Below, piece after piece: positions 46,943 to 55,300 of a DNA stretch of 64,000 bases; position 1 is the first letter of the stretch; each line of letters starts with the position of its first letter. The notes under the pieces were generated by a model. That model saw only the letters and a list, made by a program, of their open reading frames with translations, was not told the DNA's origin and did no database searches. The translations under genes and the position numbers were made by a program. The stretch is from Marinobacter pelagius (lineage in GTDB: Bacteria > Pseudomonadota > Gammaproteobacteria > Pseudomonadales > Oleiphilaceae), in the NCBI RefSeq assembly GCF_003315345.1, contig NZ_QNRO01000001.1, forward strand, positions 248,001 to 312,000, given 5' to 3'.

Positions 46943-47461
46943 ATGGTTGAGAAGGACCAGGAAGGGGTTTCACAGCCTGAGGTCCCGCACCACAAGCGCC
47001 ATGAGCTGCACCAGGAGCTTCCGGTCGACTTTCCGGATCCGTTCTTTCGCGGTCTGCACCGGATTATCCGCTTTGCCATACGAGTATTGGCCGTACTCAT
47101 GGTGGCAGTGATTCTCTGGGGCGTGGGTGATGTGATTTATATCATCTACGACCGACTGATCACGCCGCCTTTCCTGCTGCTGAATATCAACGACATTTTC
47201 TACACCTTCGGCGCTTTCATGGCGGTGCTGATTGCTGTGGAAATCTTTATCAATATCCGGCTTTACCTTGGCACGAATGTGTTCCCGGTCCAGTTGGTGG
47301 TTGCCACGGCGCTGATGGCGATTGCCCGGAAGGTGATCGTGCTGGATTTTGAGACTCTCACTCCCATGTATCTGATTGGTATCGCGGCAACCACGCTGGC
47401 GCTCGGATTGACCTACTGGCTGCTCCGGCAGGGTAACCAGTACCAGGAGTGGGATGACTGA
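46943..47461 (+). CDS. PsiE-like membrane protein
   Basis: 172 residues from an ATG behind AGGAGA. A charged N-terminus is followed by four hydrophobic helices; the pattern DIFYTFGAFMAVLIAVEIFINIRLYL is typical of the phosphate-starvation-inducible PsiE family. Located 39 bases after yjdM and probably co-transcribed. Confidence 0.82.
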   Translation: MVEKDQEGVSQPEVPHHKRHELHQELPVDFPDPFFRGLHRIIRFAIRVLAVLMVAVILWGVGDVIYIIYDRLITPPFLLLNINDIFYTFGAFMAVLIAVEIFINIRLYLGTNVFPVQLVVATALMAIARKVIVLDFETLTPMYLIGIAATTLALGLTYWLLRQGNQYQEWDD

Positions 47462-47538
47462 CACCCCGGATTGATCAATTGCCTCCTCTCGTCTAAACCT
47501 TAAACAGAGCCCCGTCGGGCCGGGCCAAGGAGTACGGG

Positions 47539-48621
47539 ATGAGACAACGCCATGAATTTCATGTGGATAGCACCCGCTATCTGGATGACCACGGCAAGCC
47601 GCTGGATGACTTGCCCGCCCTCGCCGGGGACACCGAGCGTATCCTGGCTGCCTACCGCAATATGGTGCTGACCCGCACCTTCGATTCCAAAGTCATCGCC
47701 CTGCAACGCACCGGCAAGTGTGGCACCTACGCTTCTGTGCTCGGGCACGAAGTGATTGGAACCGCCATTGGCCAGAGCATGGCCAAAACCGATGTGTTTG
47801 TACCTTATTACCGGGATCAGGCGGTGCACACGCTCCGTGGCTTGAGCCTGAGGGACATGATGCTGTACTGGGGTGGCGACGAGCGGGGCAGTGCGAACTG
47901 GGAGAATTGCCCGGAAGACCTGCCCATTGCGGTGCCCATCGCGACCCAGTGCTGTCATGCCGTGGGCGTGGCCTCGGCGATCAGAATCCGGGGCGAGGAG
48001 CGGGCGGTGGTTTGCTGCGTGGGTGACGGTGGTACTTCCAAGGGGGATTTTCTGGAAAGCATCAACCTGGCCGGGGCCTGGCATTTGCCGGTAGTGTTTG
48101 TTGCCATCAACAACCAGTGGGCAATCTCCACGCCGCGCAGCCTCCAGACCGGGGCCGAGACCATCGCCCAGAAAGCCATCAGCGCCGGCCTGCCGGGGCA
48201 TGCAGTGGACGGCAACGACTATTTTGCCGCCTCGGAGGTTCTGGATACCGCCCTGGAGCGGGCCCGTGGTGGCAAGGGCGCGACTCTGATCGAGGCGGTG
48301 ACTTACCGGCTTGGAGACCATACCACCGCTGACGACGCCACCCGCTACCGCACCGCCGAGGACCTCAAACGGGCCTGGGAGAAGGATGGCGTCAAACGCC
48401 TGCAGAACTGGCTGCACGATAACGACCTCTGGGATGCCGACAAGGAAAAGGCACTGCAAGCCGACTGCAAGAACAGGGTGGAGAAGGCGGTTGAGGAATA
48501 CCTGGCCACGGAACCCCAGCCACCTACCGCGATGGTCGATTACCTGTTCGAGACACTTCCCCCGGCTCTTCAGGCCCAGCGTGAACGGATCGCCGCCAAA
48601 TACCGGGGAGGTGAGTCATGA
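47539..48621 (+). CDS. pdhA: 2-oxoacid dehydrogenase E1 subunit alpha
   Basis: 360 residues. The thiamine diphosphate motif GDGGTSKGDFLESINLAGAWHLPVVFVAINNQWAIS is at about 155-190, and the phosphorylation-loop-like region with DDATRYR near 268. With E1beta and E2 it forms a complex that oxidatively decarboxylates pyruvate or a branched-chain 2-oxoacid. E3 is not nearby. The ATGA overlap with E1beta shows translational coupling. Pyruvate is the commonest substrate for this gene order, but branched-chain acids are possible. Confidence 0.9.
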   Translation: MRQRHEFHVDSTRYLDDHGKPLDDLPALAGDTERILAAYRNMVLTRTFDSKVIALQRTGKCGTYASVLGHEVIGTAIGQSMAKTDVFVPYYRDQAVHTLRGLSLRDMMLYWGGDERGSANWENCPEDLPIAVPIATQCCHAVGVASAIRIRGEERAVVCCVGDGGTSKGDFLESINLAGAWHLPVVFVAINNQWAISTPRSLQTGAETIAQKAISAGLPGHAVDGNDYFAASEVLDTALERARGGKGATLIEAVTYRLGDHTTADDATRYRTAEDLKRAWEKDGVKRLQNWLHDNDLWDADKEKALQADCKNRVEKAVEEYLATEPQPPTAMVDYLFETLPPALQAQRERIAAKYRGGES

Positions 48622-49610
48622 GCAAGGGCGAGCTGCGTGACGTGACCCTGGTGGAGGCGGTCAACCTGGCCCTTCACTGGGAAATGGAGCACGACGAGAA
48701 TGTGGTGGTACTGGGCGAGGATATCGCCACCAACGGCGGTGTGTTCCGGGCTACCGTGGGCCTGAAGGAGAAGTTCGGTTTCAAAAGGGTGATGGACACA
48801 CCGCTGGCGGAAAACCTGATTGCCGGCACCTCCGTGGGTATGGCCACCCAGGGCCTGAAGCCGGTGGCGGAGTTCCAGTTCATGGGGTTTATCTACGCTG
48901 GCATGGAGCAGATCGTCAGCCACGCTGCCCGCATGCGTAACCGCACCCGGGGCCGGTTGCATTGCCCCATCGTGTACCGCGCACCCTTTGGCGGTGGTAT
49001 CCACGCCCCCGAACACCATTCCGAGAGCACCGAGGCGCTGTTCGCCCACATTCCGGGCCTGCGGGTGGTGATTCCCAGCTCGCCCCAGCGTGCCTACGGT
49101 CTGTTGCTTGCGGCCATCCGCAATCCGGATCCGGTGATCTTCCTGGAGCCCAAGCGCCTGTACCGGGCAGTGACCCAGAGCGTCGAGAACAACGGCGAGG
49201 CGCTCCCGCTGGACACCTGCTTCACCCTGCGCGAAGGCGATGACGTGACGCTCATCACATGGGGCCCCTGCGTGATGGAAACCCTCCAGGCCGCCGACAA
49301 GCTGGCACATCAGGGTGTGACCTGCGAAGTCATCGACGTGGCTACCGTCAGCCCCCTCGACCGGGAAACCTTGCTGTGCTCCGTCGCCAAGACCGGCCGG
49401 GCCGTCATCATCCACGAAGCCTGCCGCAACGGAGGCGTAGGCGCCGAAATCGCCGCCTCCCTCGCCGAAAGCGCCTTCCTGGACCTCCAGGCCCCGGTGG
49501 TGCGGGTAACCGGCTACGACACGGTAATGCCCTACTACCGCAACGAGGCCGCATACCTGCCACAGGTAGAAGACATAGTCGAAGCAGTAGAGCAAGTGAT
49601 TGCTCTGTAG
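48618..49610 (+). CDS. 2-oxoacid dehydrogenase E1 subunit beta
   Basis: 330 residues of the transketolase-like beta subunit: LGEDIATNGGVFRAT near 33, EFQFMGFIYAGMEQIVSHAARMR near 88 and HEACRNGGVGAEIAA near 265. It pairs with the alpha subunit to form the E1 active site. A GC-rich palindromic stretch separates it from E2. Confidence 0.92.
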   Translation: MSKGELRDVTLVEAVNLALHWEMEHDENVVVLGEDIATNGGVFRATVGLKEKFGFKRVMDTPLAENLIAGTSVGMATQGLKPVAEFQFMGFIYAGMEQIVSHAARMRNRTRGRLHCPIVYRAPFGGGIHAPEHHSESTEALFAHIPGLRVVIPSSPQRAYGLLLAAIRNPDPVIFLEPKRLYRAVTQSVENNGEALPLDTCFTLREGDDVTLITWGPCVMETLQAADKLAHQGVTCEVIDVATVSPLDRETLLCSVAKTGRAVIIHEACRNGGVGAEIAASLAESAFLDLQAPVVRVTGYDTVMPYYRNEAAYLPQVEDIVEAVEQVIAL

Positions 49611-49644
49611 ATCAGGCCAAACTCGGTGGCATGATCGCACCCCC

Positions 49645-49672
49645 GGGGTCTGACCCCGCGGGGTCAGACCCC
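49645..49672. repeat. 28-bp perfect palindrome of the GGGGTC family (variant)
   Basis: Two 13-base units GGGGTCTGACCCC and GGGGTCAGACCCC joined by GC form a perfect palindrome. The ends are shared with the 30-bp repeats but the ATGAA core is missing. Confidence 0.88.
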
Positions 49673-49725
49673 AATTTCACGCCCCAAAGGGGCGGAAAAG
49701 TCACCAAAATTTGCGGCCCTGCACC

Positions 49726-49754
49726 GGGGTCTGACCCCAAAGGGGTCCGACCCC
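49726..49754. repeat. Tandem pair of 13-bp GGGGTC/GACCCC palindromes
   Basis: GGGGTCTGACCCC, then AAA, then GGGGTCCGACCCC, 32 bases before the E2 start. Each unit is itself palindromic around one base. With the unit at 49645 it could form alternative hairpins in the mRNA between E1beta and E2. Confidence 0.85.
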
Positions 49755-49785
49755 ACCTTCACAAAAGAAACCAGGGGAGTCACAA

Positions 49786-50907
49786 ATGAAAAACTTCAAA
49801 CTTCCAGATTTAGGCGAAGGCCTCCCCGAAGCCGAAATCGTCGAATGGCACGTCAAAGCCGGCGACACCGTCGAAGTCGACCAGACCCTAGTCAGTGTCG
49901 AAACCGCCAAAGCCATCGTCGACGTCCCATCCCCCGAGGCCGGCACCATCGCCAAACTCTACGGCGAGCCGGGCGACATCATCCACACCGGGGAACCGCT
50001 TCTGGCCTTCGAAGGCGAGGGCAGCGACAGCGGCACCGTGGTCGGCGAACTCAAAACCTCCGGCAAGGAAGACAAAGGCCAGGCCGGCCAGGAACAATTC
50101 ATTATCGGCGCCGCCGCATCCAGCAAACGCGCCCGCGCCAACCGGGCTACACCCGGCGTACGGGCCCTGGCAGAACGGTTGGGTGTAAACCTCGAGCAGA
50201 TCAAAGGCAGCGGCCCGGGCGGCCTGATCACCAACGACGACGTCCACCGCCAGGCCAGCCACCAGAAAAAACTGGGCGACGCCGAACCCCTCCGGGGCAC
50301 CCGCCGTACCATGGCCAAGAACATGGCGCTGTCCCATGCCCAGGTAGTGCCGGTTTCCATCTTCGAGGATGTGGACATCGGCGCCTGGAAGAAGGGCACC
50401 GACATCACCATGCGCCTGGTCCAGGCCATCGGTGCCGCCTGCGAAGCCTGCCCCGAACTCAACTGTTGGTTCGATGGCGACAACCTTACCCGCCGATTGC
50501 AGGAGGAAGTTCATGTGGGCATCGCCGTGGACACCCCCGATGGCCTGTTCGTGCCCGTACTCCGGGATATCACCCATCGCAGCCTCAAGGACCTGAGAAA
50601 GGGCCTGGAGAACCTGAGGGAGGCTGTCGCCACCCGCAAGATTCCACCCAAAGAAATGCAGGGCGCAACCATCACCCTCTCCAACTTCGGCACCATGACC
50701 GGCCAGTACGCCAACCCCATCATCGTTCCGCCGCAAGTGGCCATCATCGGAGCCGGCAGGATCCGGGATAAGGTCGTACCCGTGGACGGCAAACCCGCAG
50801 TCCGAAAGGTCTTGCCGCTTTCGCTGACCTTTGACCACCGCGCCGCCAATGGCGGGGAGGCCTCCCGGTTCCTCGGGGCTATGATGGAATCGCTCTCCGG
50901 GGCATAA
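49786..50907 (+). CDS. 2-oxoacid dehydrogenase E2 (dihydrolipoamide acyltransferase)
   Basis: 373 residues. One lipoyl domain (lipoylated lysine in VETAKAIVDVPSP near 45), then the E1/E3-binding domain (TPGVRALAERLGVNLEQIKGSGPGGLI near 125) and the acyltransferase core with DHRAANGG, catalytic histidine near 351. It is shorter than E. coli AceF, with a single lipoyl domain. Confidence 0.92.
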   Translation: MKNFKLPDLGEGLPEAEIVEWHVKAGDTVEVDQTLVSVETAKAIVDVPSPEAGTIAKLYGEPGDIIHTGEPLLAFEGEGSDSGTVVGELKTSGKEDKGQAGQEQFIIGAAASSKRARANRATPGVRALAERLGVNLEQIKGSGPGGLITNDDVHRQASHQKKLGDAEPLRGTRRTMAKNMALSHAQVVPVSIFEDVDIGAWKKGTDITMRLVQAIGAACEACPELNCWFDGDNLTRRLQEEVHVGIAVDTPDGLFVPVLRDITHRSLKDLRKGLENLREAVATRKIPPKEMQGATITLSNFGTMTGQYANPIIVPPQVAIIGAGRIRDKVVPVDGKPAVRKVLPLSLTFDHRAANGGEASRFLGAMMESLSGA

Positions 50908-51010
50908 GACCACAAAGCCGCGACTATTTGCCGCACACTGCTACTTGGCACGCGCACCAGACCTTCCTATGCTGGCAATAACCCGTTTACCCATTGAAAG
51001 GATCCACCCG

Positions 51011-51514
51011 ATGAAGAAAGGCCTGAGCATCCTGCTTCTGTGCATGGCCACACTGGCCCCCACCGCCTTCGCCGCTGATTACCAGAGCGGTGATGTGACG
51101 ATCGAAAACCCCTGGAGCCGTCCGACACCGCCCGGCACCCCCATGGGCGTGGGCTACATGAGCATCACCAACAACGGTGACAGCGACATCACCCTCGTGG
51201 CCGCCGAAACACCCCGCGCAGGCCACATCTCCATCCACGAAACCAGCATGAAAGATGGCGTGATGCGAATGCAGCCCGTGAAGGGCGGCCTGGTGGTACC
51301 GGCGGGAGAGACCGTAGAGCTCAAACCCCACAGCTACCACCTGATGCTGGAGAAGCTGACCCAACCGCTGGCAGAAGGCGAGAACATCCCGGTAACACTG
51401 GATTTTGAAGGCGCCGAAGACATGGCCATCGAGTTGGCAGTGCAGCCTCTGGACGGCGGCATGAAGATGGAGAAAAAGGAGATGGACCACTCCGGGCACC
51501 AGATGGGTGATTGA
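51011..51514 (+). CDS. PCu(A)C-type periplasmic copper chaperone
   Basis: 167 residues. A signal peptide ends near AFAAD. The copper pattern is present: MGVGYMSITNN, AGHISIHETSMKDGVMRMQPV and HSYHLMLEKL, giving the H-x10-M-x21-H-x-M-type ligands; the tail is unusually rich in methionine and histidine (MKMEKKEMDHSGHQM). It delivers copper for cytochrome oxidase assembly. AAAGGA lies eight bases before the ATG. Confidence 0.88.
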   Translation: MKKGLSILLLCMATLAPTAFAADYQSGDVTIENPWSRPTPPGTPMGVGYMSITNNGDSDITLVAAETPRAGHISIHETSMKDGVMRMQPVKGGLVVPAGETVELKPHSYHLMLEKLTQPLAEGENIPVTLDFEGAEDMAIELAVQPLDGGMKMEKKEMDHSGHQMGD

Positions 51515-51850
51515 CGCCAACCGCTGATTCTCGGATTCATTTTATCCCGCCACCCTCCCCCTAAGACTGGAGTTATGCGAACGAAGGCGTATAACTCCGG
51601 GATTCTCCTCTCAACTCTTTGATTCCCCCGCCGCTTTTGATCTCTTTCCCTGAATTAGGCGCCTTGCCGCGTGCCCCGGTGTTTGCAAAAGACTTCCCAG
51701 GGCTTTCGGAATGCATGACTTAACGTTCTGAACTATATTGGGTTTTTGGTTTCGTTCGTGACAGGGCTGTTGGAGTTATACGAATGCGTGATAGACGCCC
51801 GGAGTTTTGCGAACGCGTTCGTATACTTTGCTGTTAGCTGTGATTGCCTC
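51515..51850. other. Gap with repeated GGAGTTATRCGAA motif and inverted repeats
   Basis: No gene is seen. It contains a palindrome at 51569-51598 (GGAGTTATGCG / CGTATAACTCC) and a second inverted repeat at 51776-51826. The motif GGAGTTATGCGAA, GGAGTTATACGAA or GGAGTTTTGCGAA occurs three times (51569, 51772 and 51801). Such arrangements resemble recombination-site ends, next to the accessory block that starts here. GTTAGCT at 51833 may be a core site. Confidence 0.5.
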
Positions 51851-51878
51851 ACCTGAAAAGTGATACTATAGTGTCACT
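51844..51878 (+). promoter_or_regulatory. Promoter and operator of the toxin-antitoxin pair
   Basis: TTGCCT (51844) and TATAGT (51867) with a 17-base spacer form a promoter. A 20-base near-perfect palindrome (AGTGATAC-TATA-GTGTCACT, 51859-51878) covers the -10 box. This is the expected site for self-repression by the antitoxin. Confidence 0.7.
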
Positions 51879-51902
51879 ATCAAATTGGATCAGGGTGAGC
51901 CC

Positions 51903-52160
51903 ATGAAAGTTGAGCTTGTTACAAACCTTAAGCGCCAAGCCACAAAAATCTTGGCAGACCTTCATCTGTCCAAAGAGCCGGTACTGATCACTGAACATGG
52001 CCAGCCATCCGCTTATCTTGTTGATGTACAGGATTACGAGTTCATGCAGCGCCGGCTTGAGTTGCTTGAGGGGCTCTCACGAGGAGAGCGTGCTGTACTT
52101 GAGGGAAGAACGTACAGCCAAAGTGAGGCCAGGGAGAAAATGAGTAAATGGCTGAAGTAA
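51903..52160 (+). CDS. Antitoxin of the Phd/YefM family
   Basis: 85 residues. The N-terminal half matches Phd/YefM DNA-binding proteins (NLKRQATKILADL...KEPVLITEHGQPSAYLVDVQDYEF). The toxin gene starts 13 bases before its stop, as in many toxin-antitoxin pairs. It should repress its own promoter at the palindrome upstream and neutralise the toxin. Confidence 0.88.
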   Translation: MKVELVTNLKRQATKILADLHLSKEPVLITEHGQPSAYLVDVQDYEFMQRRLELLEGLSRGERAVLEGRTYSQSEAREKMSKWLK

Positions 52161-52450
52161 TCTGGACTGAGCCGGCTCTTCAAGAATTAAACGCAATCGC
52201 AGAGTACATTGCTCTGGATAACCCTGCTGCCGCAAGCCGTCTGGTCCAGGAAGTTCTCGATAAAACCGAGCGTTTGGAAAATTTTCCCCAATCCGGGCGG
52301 ATTCCTCCTGAGCTCCCTAATTCGGTATACAGGGAGGTAGTGGTTACCCCTTGCCGCATTTTTTATCGTGAGGATGAGCAGCGGGTTCTCGTGCTCTATG
52401 TCATGCGAGAGGAGCGGCAGCTTCGTGCGTACATGCTTGGTAACAGCTAA
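52148..52450 (+). CDS. RelE/ParE-family toxin
   Basis: 100 residues with the ParE/RelE layout: WTEPALQELNAIAEYIALDNPAAASRLVQEVLDKTERLENFPQSGR, then CRIFYREDEQRVLVLYVMREERQL. ParE types poison gyrase, RelE types cleave mRNA; the sequence is closer to ParE. It overlaps the antitoxin gene. TA pairs are common stabilisers of integron cassette arrays and islands. Confidence 0.88.
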   Translation: MAEVIWTEPALQELNAIAEYIALDNPAAASRLVQEVLDKTERLENFPQSGRIPPELPNSVYREVVVTPCRIFYREDEQRVLVLYVMREERQLRAYMLGNS

Positions 52451-52523
52451 CCAGGCGCGTCACTCGGATGCCTTTGTCTCCGCTTCGCTCCGTGAAAGTC
52501 ACCGGTGCGCTTCGGCGATAGCA
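52444..52523. other. attC-like junction after the toxin gene
   Basis: AGCTAAC, containing the toxin stop codon, opens the sequence, and GATAGC closes it about 70 bases later. Between them are GC-rich blocks with partial inverted symmetry (GGCGCGTCAC / GTGCGC). The closing site deviates from GTTRRRY. This is the weaker of the two better candidates. Confidence 0.4.
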
Positions 52524-52539
52524 ATTCAAGGAAGTAGCG

Positions 52540-53280
52540 GTGAGTGAGCCTAGAAATTTTATTGATAAGCATTTTGGGGCAATCATAACTGCAGTTGTGT
52601 CTCTGAGTGCTGTCCTTGTTTCCGCTGCCCAGATTTGGGTTGCTACCATTAACAAGGAAAAAGAACTTGCAGTGGCAAGGACCACGGCGGAAGAAGCAAG
52701 AAATTTGAAAGAGTTGACATCTTCTCGTTCTTGGAAGGTAGATCTGGCTAAGTTTATGGCTGAAAATCGAACGGCCATTTTTTCCGAAGGAGAAGATGGG
52801 CGCCAACTGCAGAAAGTCATGCTTGCTACTTTTCCGCCGGAAATCACCTATAGCGTTTTCGGGAGCTTGTCTGATATCTCCGGTGATAAAACCAATACTT
52901 ATTGGGCAGACGCGGAGAGAAGTGCCGCTAAGCTATATTACCCTCGCGTTAAGATCTATTACGAAAAAGCCTTTCCTCGTGAAATAATCGATGTGATTGG
53001 CGACACACTAGCTGAAGGTGACATTGCCTATGACTACTATGATCAGGAAATACCAAAAGGTTTGACCAATGGCGACGTGAGGTATTTTCATGCAGATGAC
53101 CAAGAACTGGCGTATCAAGTAAAAAGAGATTTTGAAGAATTGGCGTGTTTCAGTGGATACGGTTTAAGGGTGGGCGTAATTCCATTGATAAGAAGCAACA
53201 AAAGAGCGCCAAAAGGCACCGTGGAAATTTGGCTGCCAGGTAAAGCTATCCATGGAAACACCGTAGAAGAACAATGCTAA
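52540..53280 (+). CDS. Membrane-anchored protein of unknown function (cassette-like)
   Basis: 246 residues from a GTG codon with AAGGA upstream. One transmembrane helix near residues 12-35 is followed by a charged, probably coiled-coil stretch (NKEKELAVARTTAEEARNL) and a globular domain without a recognised motif. Base composition is visibly A/T-richer than the flanking core genes. The stop codon sits inside an attC-like start. Confidence 0.65.
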   Translation: MSEPRNFIDKHFGAIITAVVSLSAVLVSAAQIWVATINKEKELAVARTTAEEARNLKELTSSRSWKVDLAKFMAENRTAIFSEGEDGRQLQKVMLATFPPEITYSVFGSLSDISGDKTNTYWADAERSAAKLYYPRVKIYYEKAFPREIIDVIGDTLAEGDIAYDYYDQEIPKGLTNGDVRYFHADDQELAYQVKRDFEELACFSGYGLRVGVIPLIRSNKRAPKGTVEIWLPGKAIHGNTVEEQC

Positions 53281-53346
53281 CAAATAGCTGTTGTCGCACG
53301 CGTCTACGCAGGCGCTCCGGCACGCCGCAAAGCCAAGGCGTTAAAC
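53276..53346. other. attC-like recombination site candidate
   Basis: It begins GCTAACAA and ends GGCGTTAAAC, in which GTTAAAC matches the integron core site GTTRRRY exactly. The 71 bases between the ends fold imperfectly (TAAC...GCTGTTGTCGCACG against the inverse of the right part). Stop codon of the upstream gene and start codon of the next fall at its edges, as in integron gene cassettes. Confidence 0.55.
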
Positions 53347-53348
53347 CC

Positions 53349-53564
53349 ATGAGTAAAGGCAGATTAGGAAAAACTGGCGGAATCATCTTGGGTGCGATTT
53401 GTATCGTCTTCGGAACGTGGGGCCTCGTCTTTCAAGAGTATAGAAGCGAAGGGTATCGATGGAGGGGTGGCTTGCAGTTAGAGGGGCACCCGGCAGCTTT
53501 GACCGGAGCCGCAGTATTGTTGGCTGGCGTATACATAATTTATTTAAGCTTCTCTAAAAAATAG
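53349..53564 (+). CDS. Small membrane protein with two helices
   Basis: 71 residues from an ATG that follows the putative core site by two bases. Two hydrophobic helices (about 9-27 and 47-66). No recognised family. Its position right after an attC-like site, without a clear ribosome site of its own, is typical of cassette genes. Confidence 0.55.
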   Translation: MSKGRLGKTGGIILGAICIVFGTWGLVFQEYRSEGYRWRGGLQLEGHPAALTGAAVLLAGVYIIYLSFSKK

Positions 53565-53571
53565 AAAAATT

Positions 53572-53658
53572 GCTTAACGGGTCGGGGTGGCATGCAGCTA
53601 ATGGCAACCGGACGCCACTTTCCTGCCGCCGGCGTGCTCCGCGCTGGGTGTAATAGGG
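53572..53658. other. Possible attC-like junction, degenerate
   Basis: GCTTAAC (53572-53578) fits the RYYYAAC core exactly, but the expected GTTRRRY end is missing; GTAATAGGGC is found instead. Two GC-rich blocks between (GGCATGC..., GCCGCCGGCG) could form arms. Confidence 0.35.
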
Positions 53659-53667
53659 CTAGTTTGG

Positions 53668-54291
53668 ATGATTTGGGTTAAGTTGATTGGAGTTACTGTC
53701 CTGACGCTTGTTTCAGCTTGTACCTATGGGCCTCAAGAGGAACTGGCACAAATTGAAAACGTGGCAGTACGGCCTGATACCCTTCAGTTCGCAGTAGCGG
53801 TTCGCTATGTGCGATTTCAGCCGGCAACCGGTATTACAGCATTTCCCAATGGAGGGATACCGAACTATCTCGAAAGGACAGCCATAGTGCATCTTGTCGA
53901 TGTATCGAAGGATCAAATTGTGGAACTCGCCAGAATTGAAGCACCTGACCAGTTGAAAACGGGGTTTAGTGCCTGGATGACTGGTTGGAAAGGGAATTCG
54001 GTATTCTTGCAGTTATCCGGTTGTCCGGAGTCTGAATGTTACGGCGATCTTCTGCAGTTTCACCATTTCGCACTCAGCCCCAACACTGAGCCTAGAAACA
54101 TCGGTGCGCGCCCAGAGGATATAGACCGGACGCCAGGAATGCTCTCTCGTGCGGCCGGGGAAAAGGTGTATATGAGAGTGAGCGCTGATTCAAGGGTGAT
54201 CAGTGTACGCACTGACGAGTCGGAGCCTTTTATTGAACGCTATATGCTTCAAAACTCCGGTGAGTTGGTGGAAATTGCACCCAACAAGTAA
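53668..54291 (+). CDS. Lipoprotein of unknown function (cassette-like)
   Basis: 207 residues. A lipobox (LVSAC) follows a hydrophobic N-terminus. The rest is beta-rich without a recognised domain. Composition is A/T-rich like its neighbours. The last bases contain ACCCAAC, which also fits the RYYYAAC core, but no matching right end is visible in the 123-base gap that follows. Confidence 0.65.
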   Translation: MIWVKLIGVTVLTLVSACTYGPQEELAQIENVAVRPDTLQFAVAVRYVRFQPATGITAFPNGGIPNYLERTAIVHLVDVSKDQIVELARIEAPDQLKTGFSAWMTGWKGNSVFLQLSGCPESECYGDLLQFHHFALSPNTEPRNIGARPEDIDRTPGMLSRAAGEKVYMRVSADSRVISVRTDESEPFIERYMLQNSGELVEIAPNK

Positions 54292-54414
54292 TTTCAGTTC
54301 GCGTTGGCCTATGAGCTGCTTCTCGGTTCCAAACCGATGATCTTGGGCACAAAGAGAAGCGTAAAATTGGTTGTGTGCCCCTTAGCTTATCTGTGTGCCC
54401 AAACTGGAGCGTAA

Positions 54415-55248
54415 ATGAAAAAGTTCATCGGTTTAACGTTGGCCATATTTGTACAAGTGTTTTTCGTTCAAACCGCAATTGGAGAAGAATCACGGACGGC
54501 CTTGGTGCCTTTGCCCTCGGTTGATGACTTCACCCGAGGCGAAGATGGCTGGGGAGTAGGGCTTGGTTTGGGTATTGAGTACGAGTCTGCCTACGAAGGG
54601 TCTGATGAATATGAGCTTGAGGTCGATCCTGCTGGCGCAGTGCAATGGCGAAATGGAAATGATATCTACTATTGGGCGGGTGCGGCGCTCGGCTGGCGGG
54701 GACTTCGATCTCAAGCCTGGCTATTTGACGTGAGTGTGGCTTTCCCTTTCGAAGAGGGTCGTGAAGAGAGTGATTCCGAGGACGGTCGTCTGGACGGTCT
54801 CGGTGATATCGACGGAAGCACTGAAATAGTTTTGCAGGCGCGTCGTGCACTCGATTCGGACTGGCGCTATTGGCTAGATGGACGACTTATTGCTAGCGAA
54901 GACGGAAGCCTTGGTATTTTTGGGGCTGGTCGTCGTTTCGGTGATCAAACAGATGGCACGGGGTCTGATCTGAGTCTTGTTTTGGTTTTTCACGATAGCG
55001 ACTACGCTAATCGGGATTTTGGTATTAATGCAGAACAGGCAGTTAATTCCGGGCTGGCTGAAACCGATCTCGACGGTGGCTTTCGCTCTATCGGTCTAAA
55101 CTATACCTTCCGTTATTTTGTAAGCGACAACTGGCAGCTATATGGCGAGGCGCTATACGAGCACTTCAGTAGCGATGTCAGGGATAGCCCAATTGCGCGC
55201 AGCGATTTCGAAGCGGAAGTGGGTGTTGGAGCCATCTACGTATTCTGA
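54415..55248 (+). CDS. MipA/OmpV-family outer-membrane protein
   Basis: 277 residues with a signal peptide (ends near AIGEE). The mature part alternates hydrophobic and polar residues as in a beta barrel and starts with the family block GVGLGLGIEYESAYEGSDEYELEVDP. The C-terminus ends in phenylalanine (IYVF), as for outer-membrane insertion. MipA scaffolds peptidoglycan enzymes; OmpV-like relatives are porin-like. Confidence 0.82.
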   Translation: MKKFIGLTLAIFVQVFFVQTAIGEESRTALVPLPSVDDFTRGEDGWGVGLGLGIEYESAYEGSDEYELEVDPAGAVQWRNGNDIYYWAGAALGWRGLRSQAWLFDVSVAFPFEEGREESDSEDGRLDGLGDIDGSTEIVLQARRALDSDWRYWLDGRLIASEDGSLGIFGAGRRFGDQTDGTGSDLSLVLVFHDSDYANRDFGINAEQAVNSGLAETDLDGGFRSIGLNYTFRYFVSDNWQLYGEALYEHFSSDVRDSPIARSDFEAEVGVGAIYVF

Positions 55249-55300
55249 ATCTGGATCAAATATCTCGTGTCGCGGATCTTGGGCTATGCATGGAGGCATC

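Noticed and set aside
54279..54285. ACCCAAC as a further attC core
   Set aside because: The core fits, but no matching right-hand site or pairing arms are visible in the following gap, so chance is likely.
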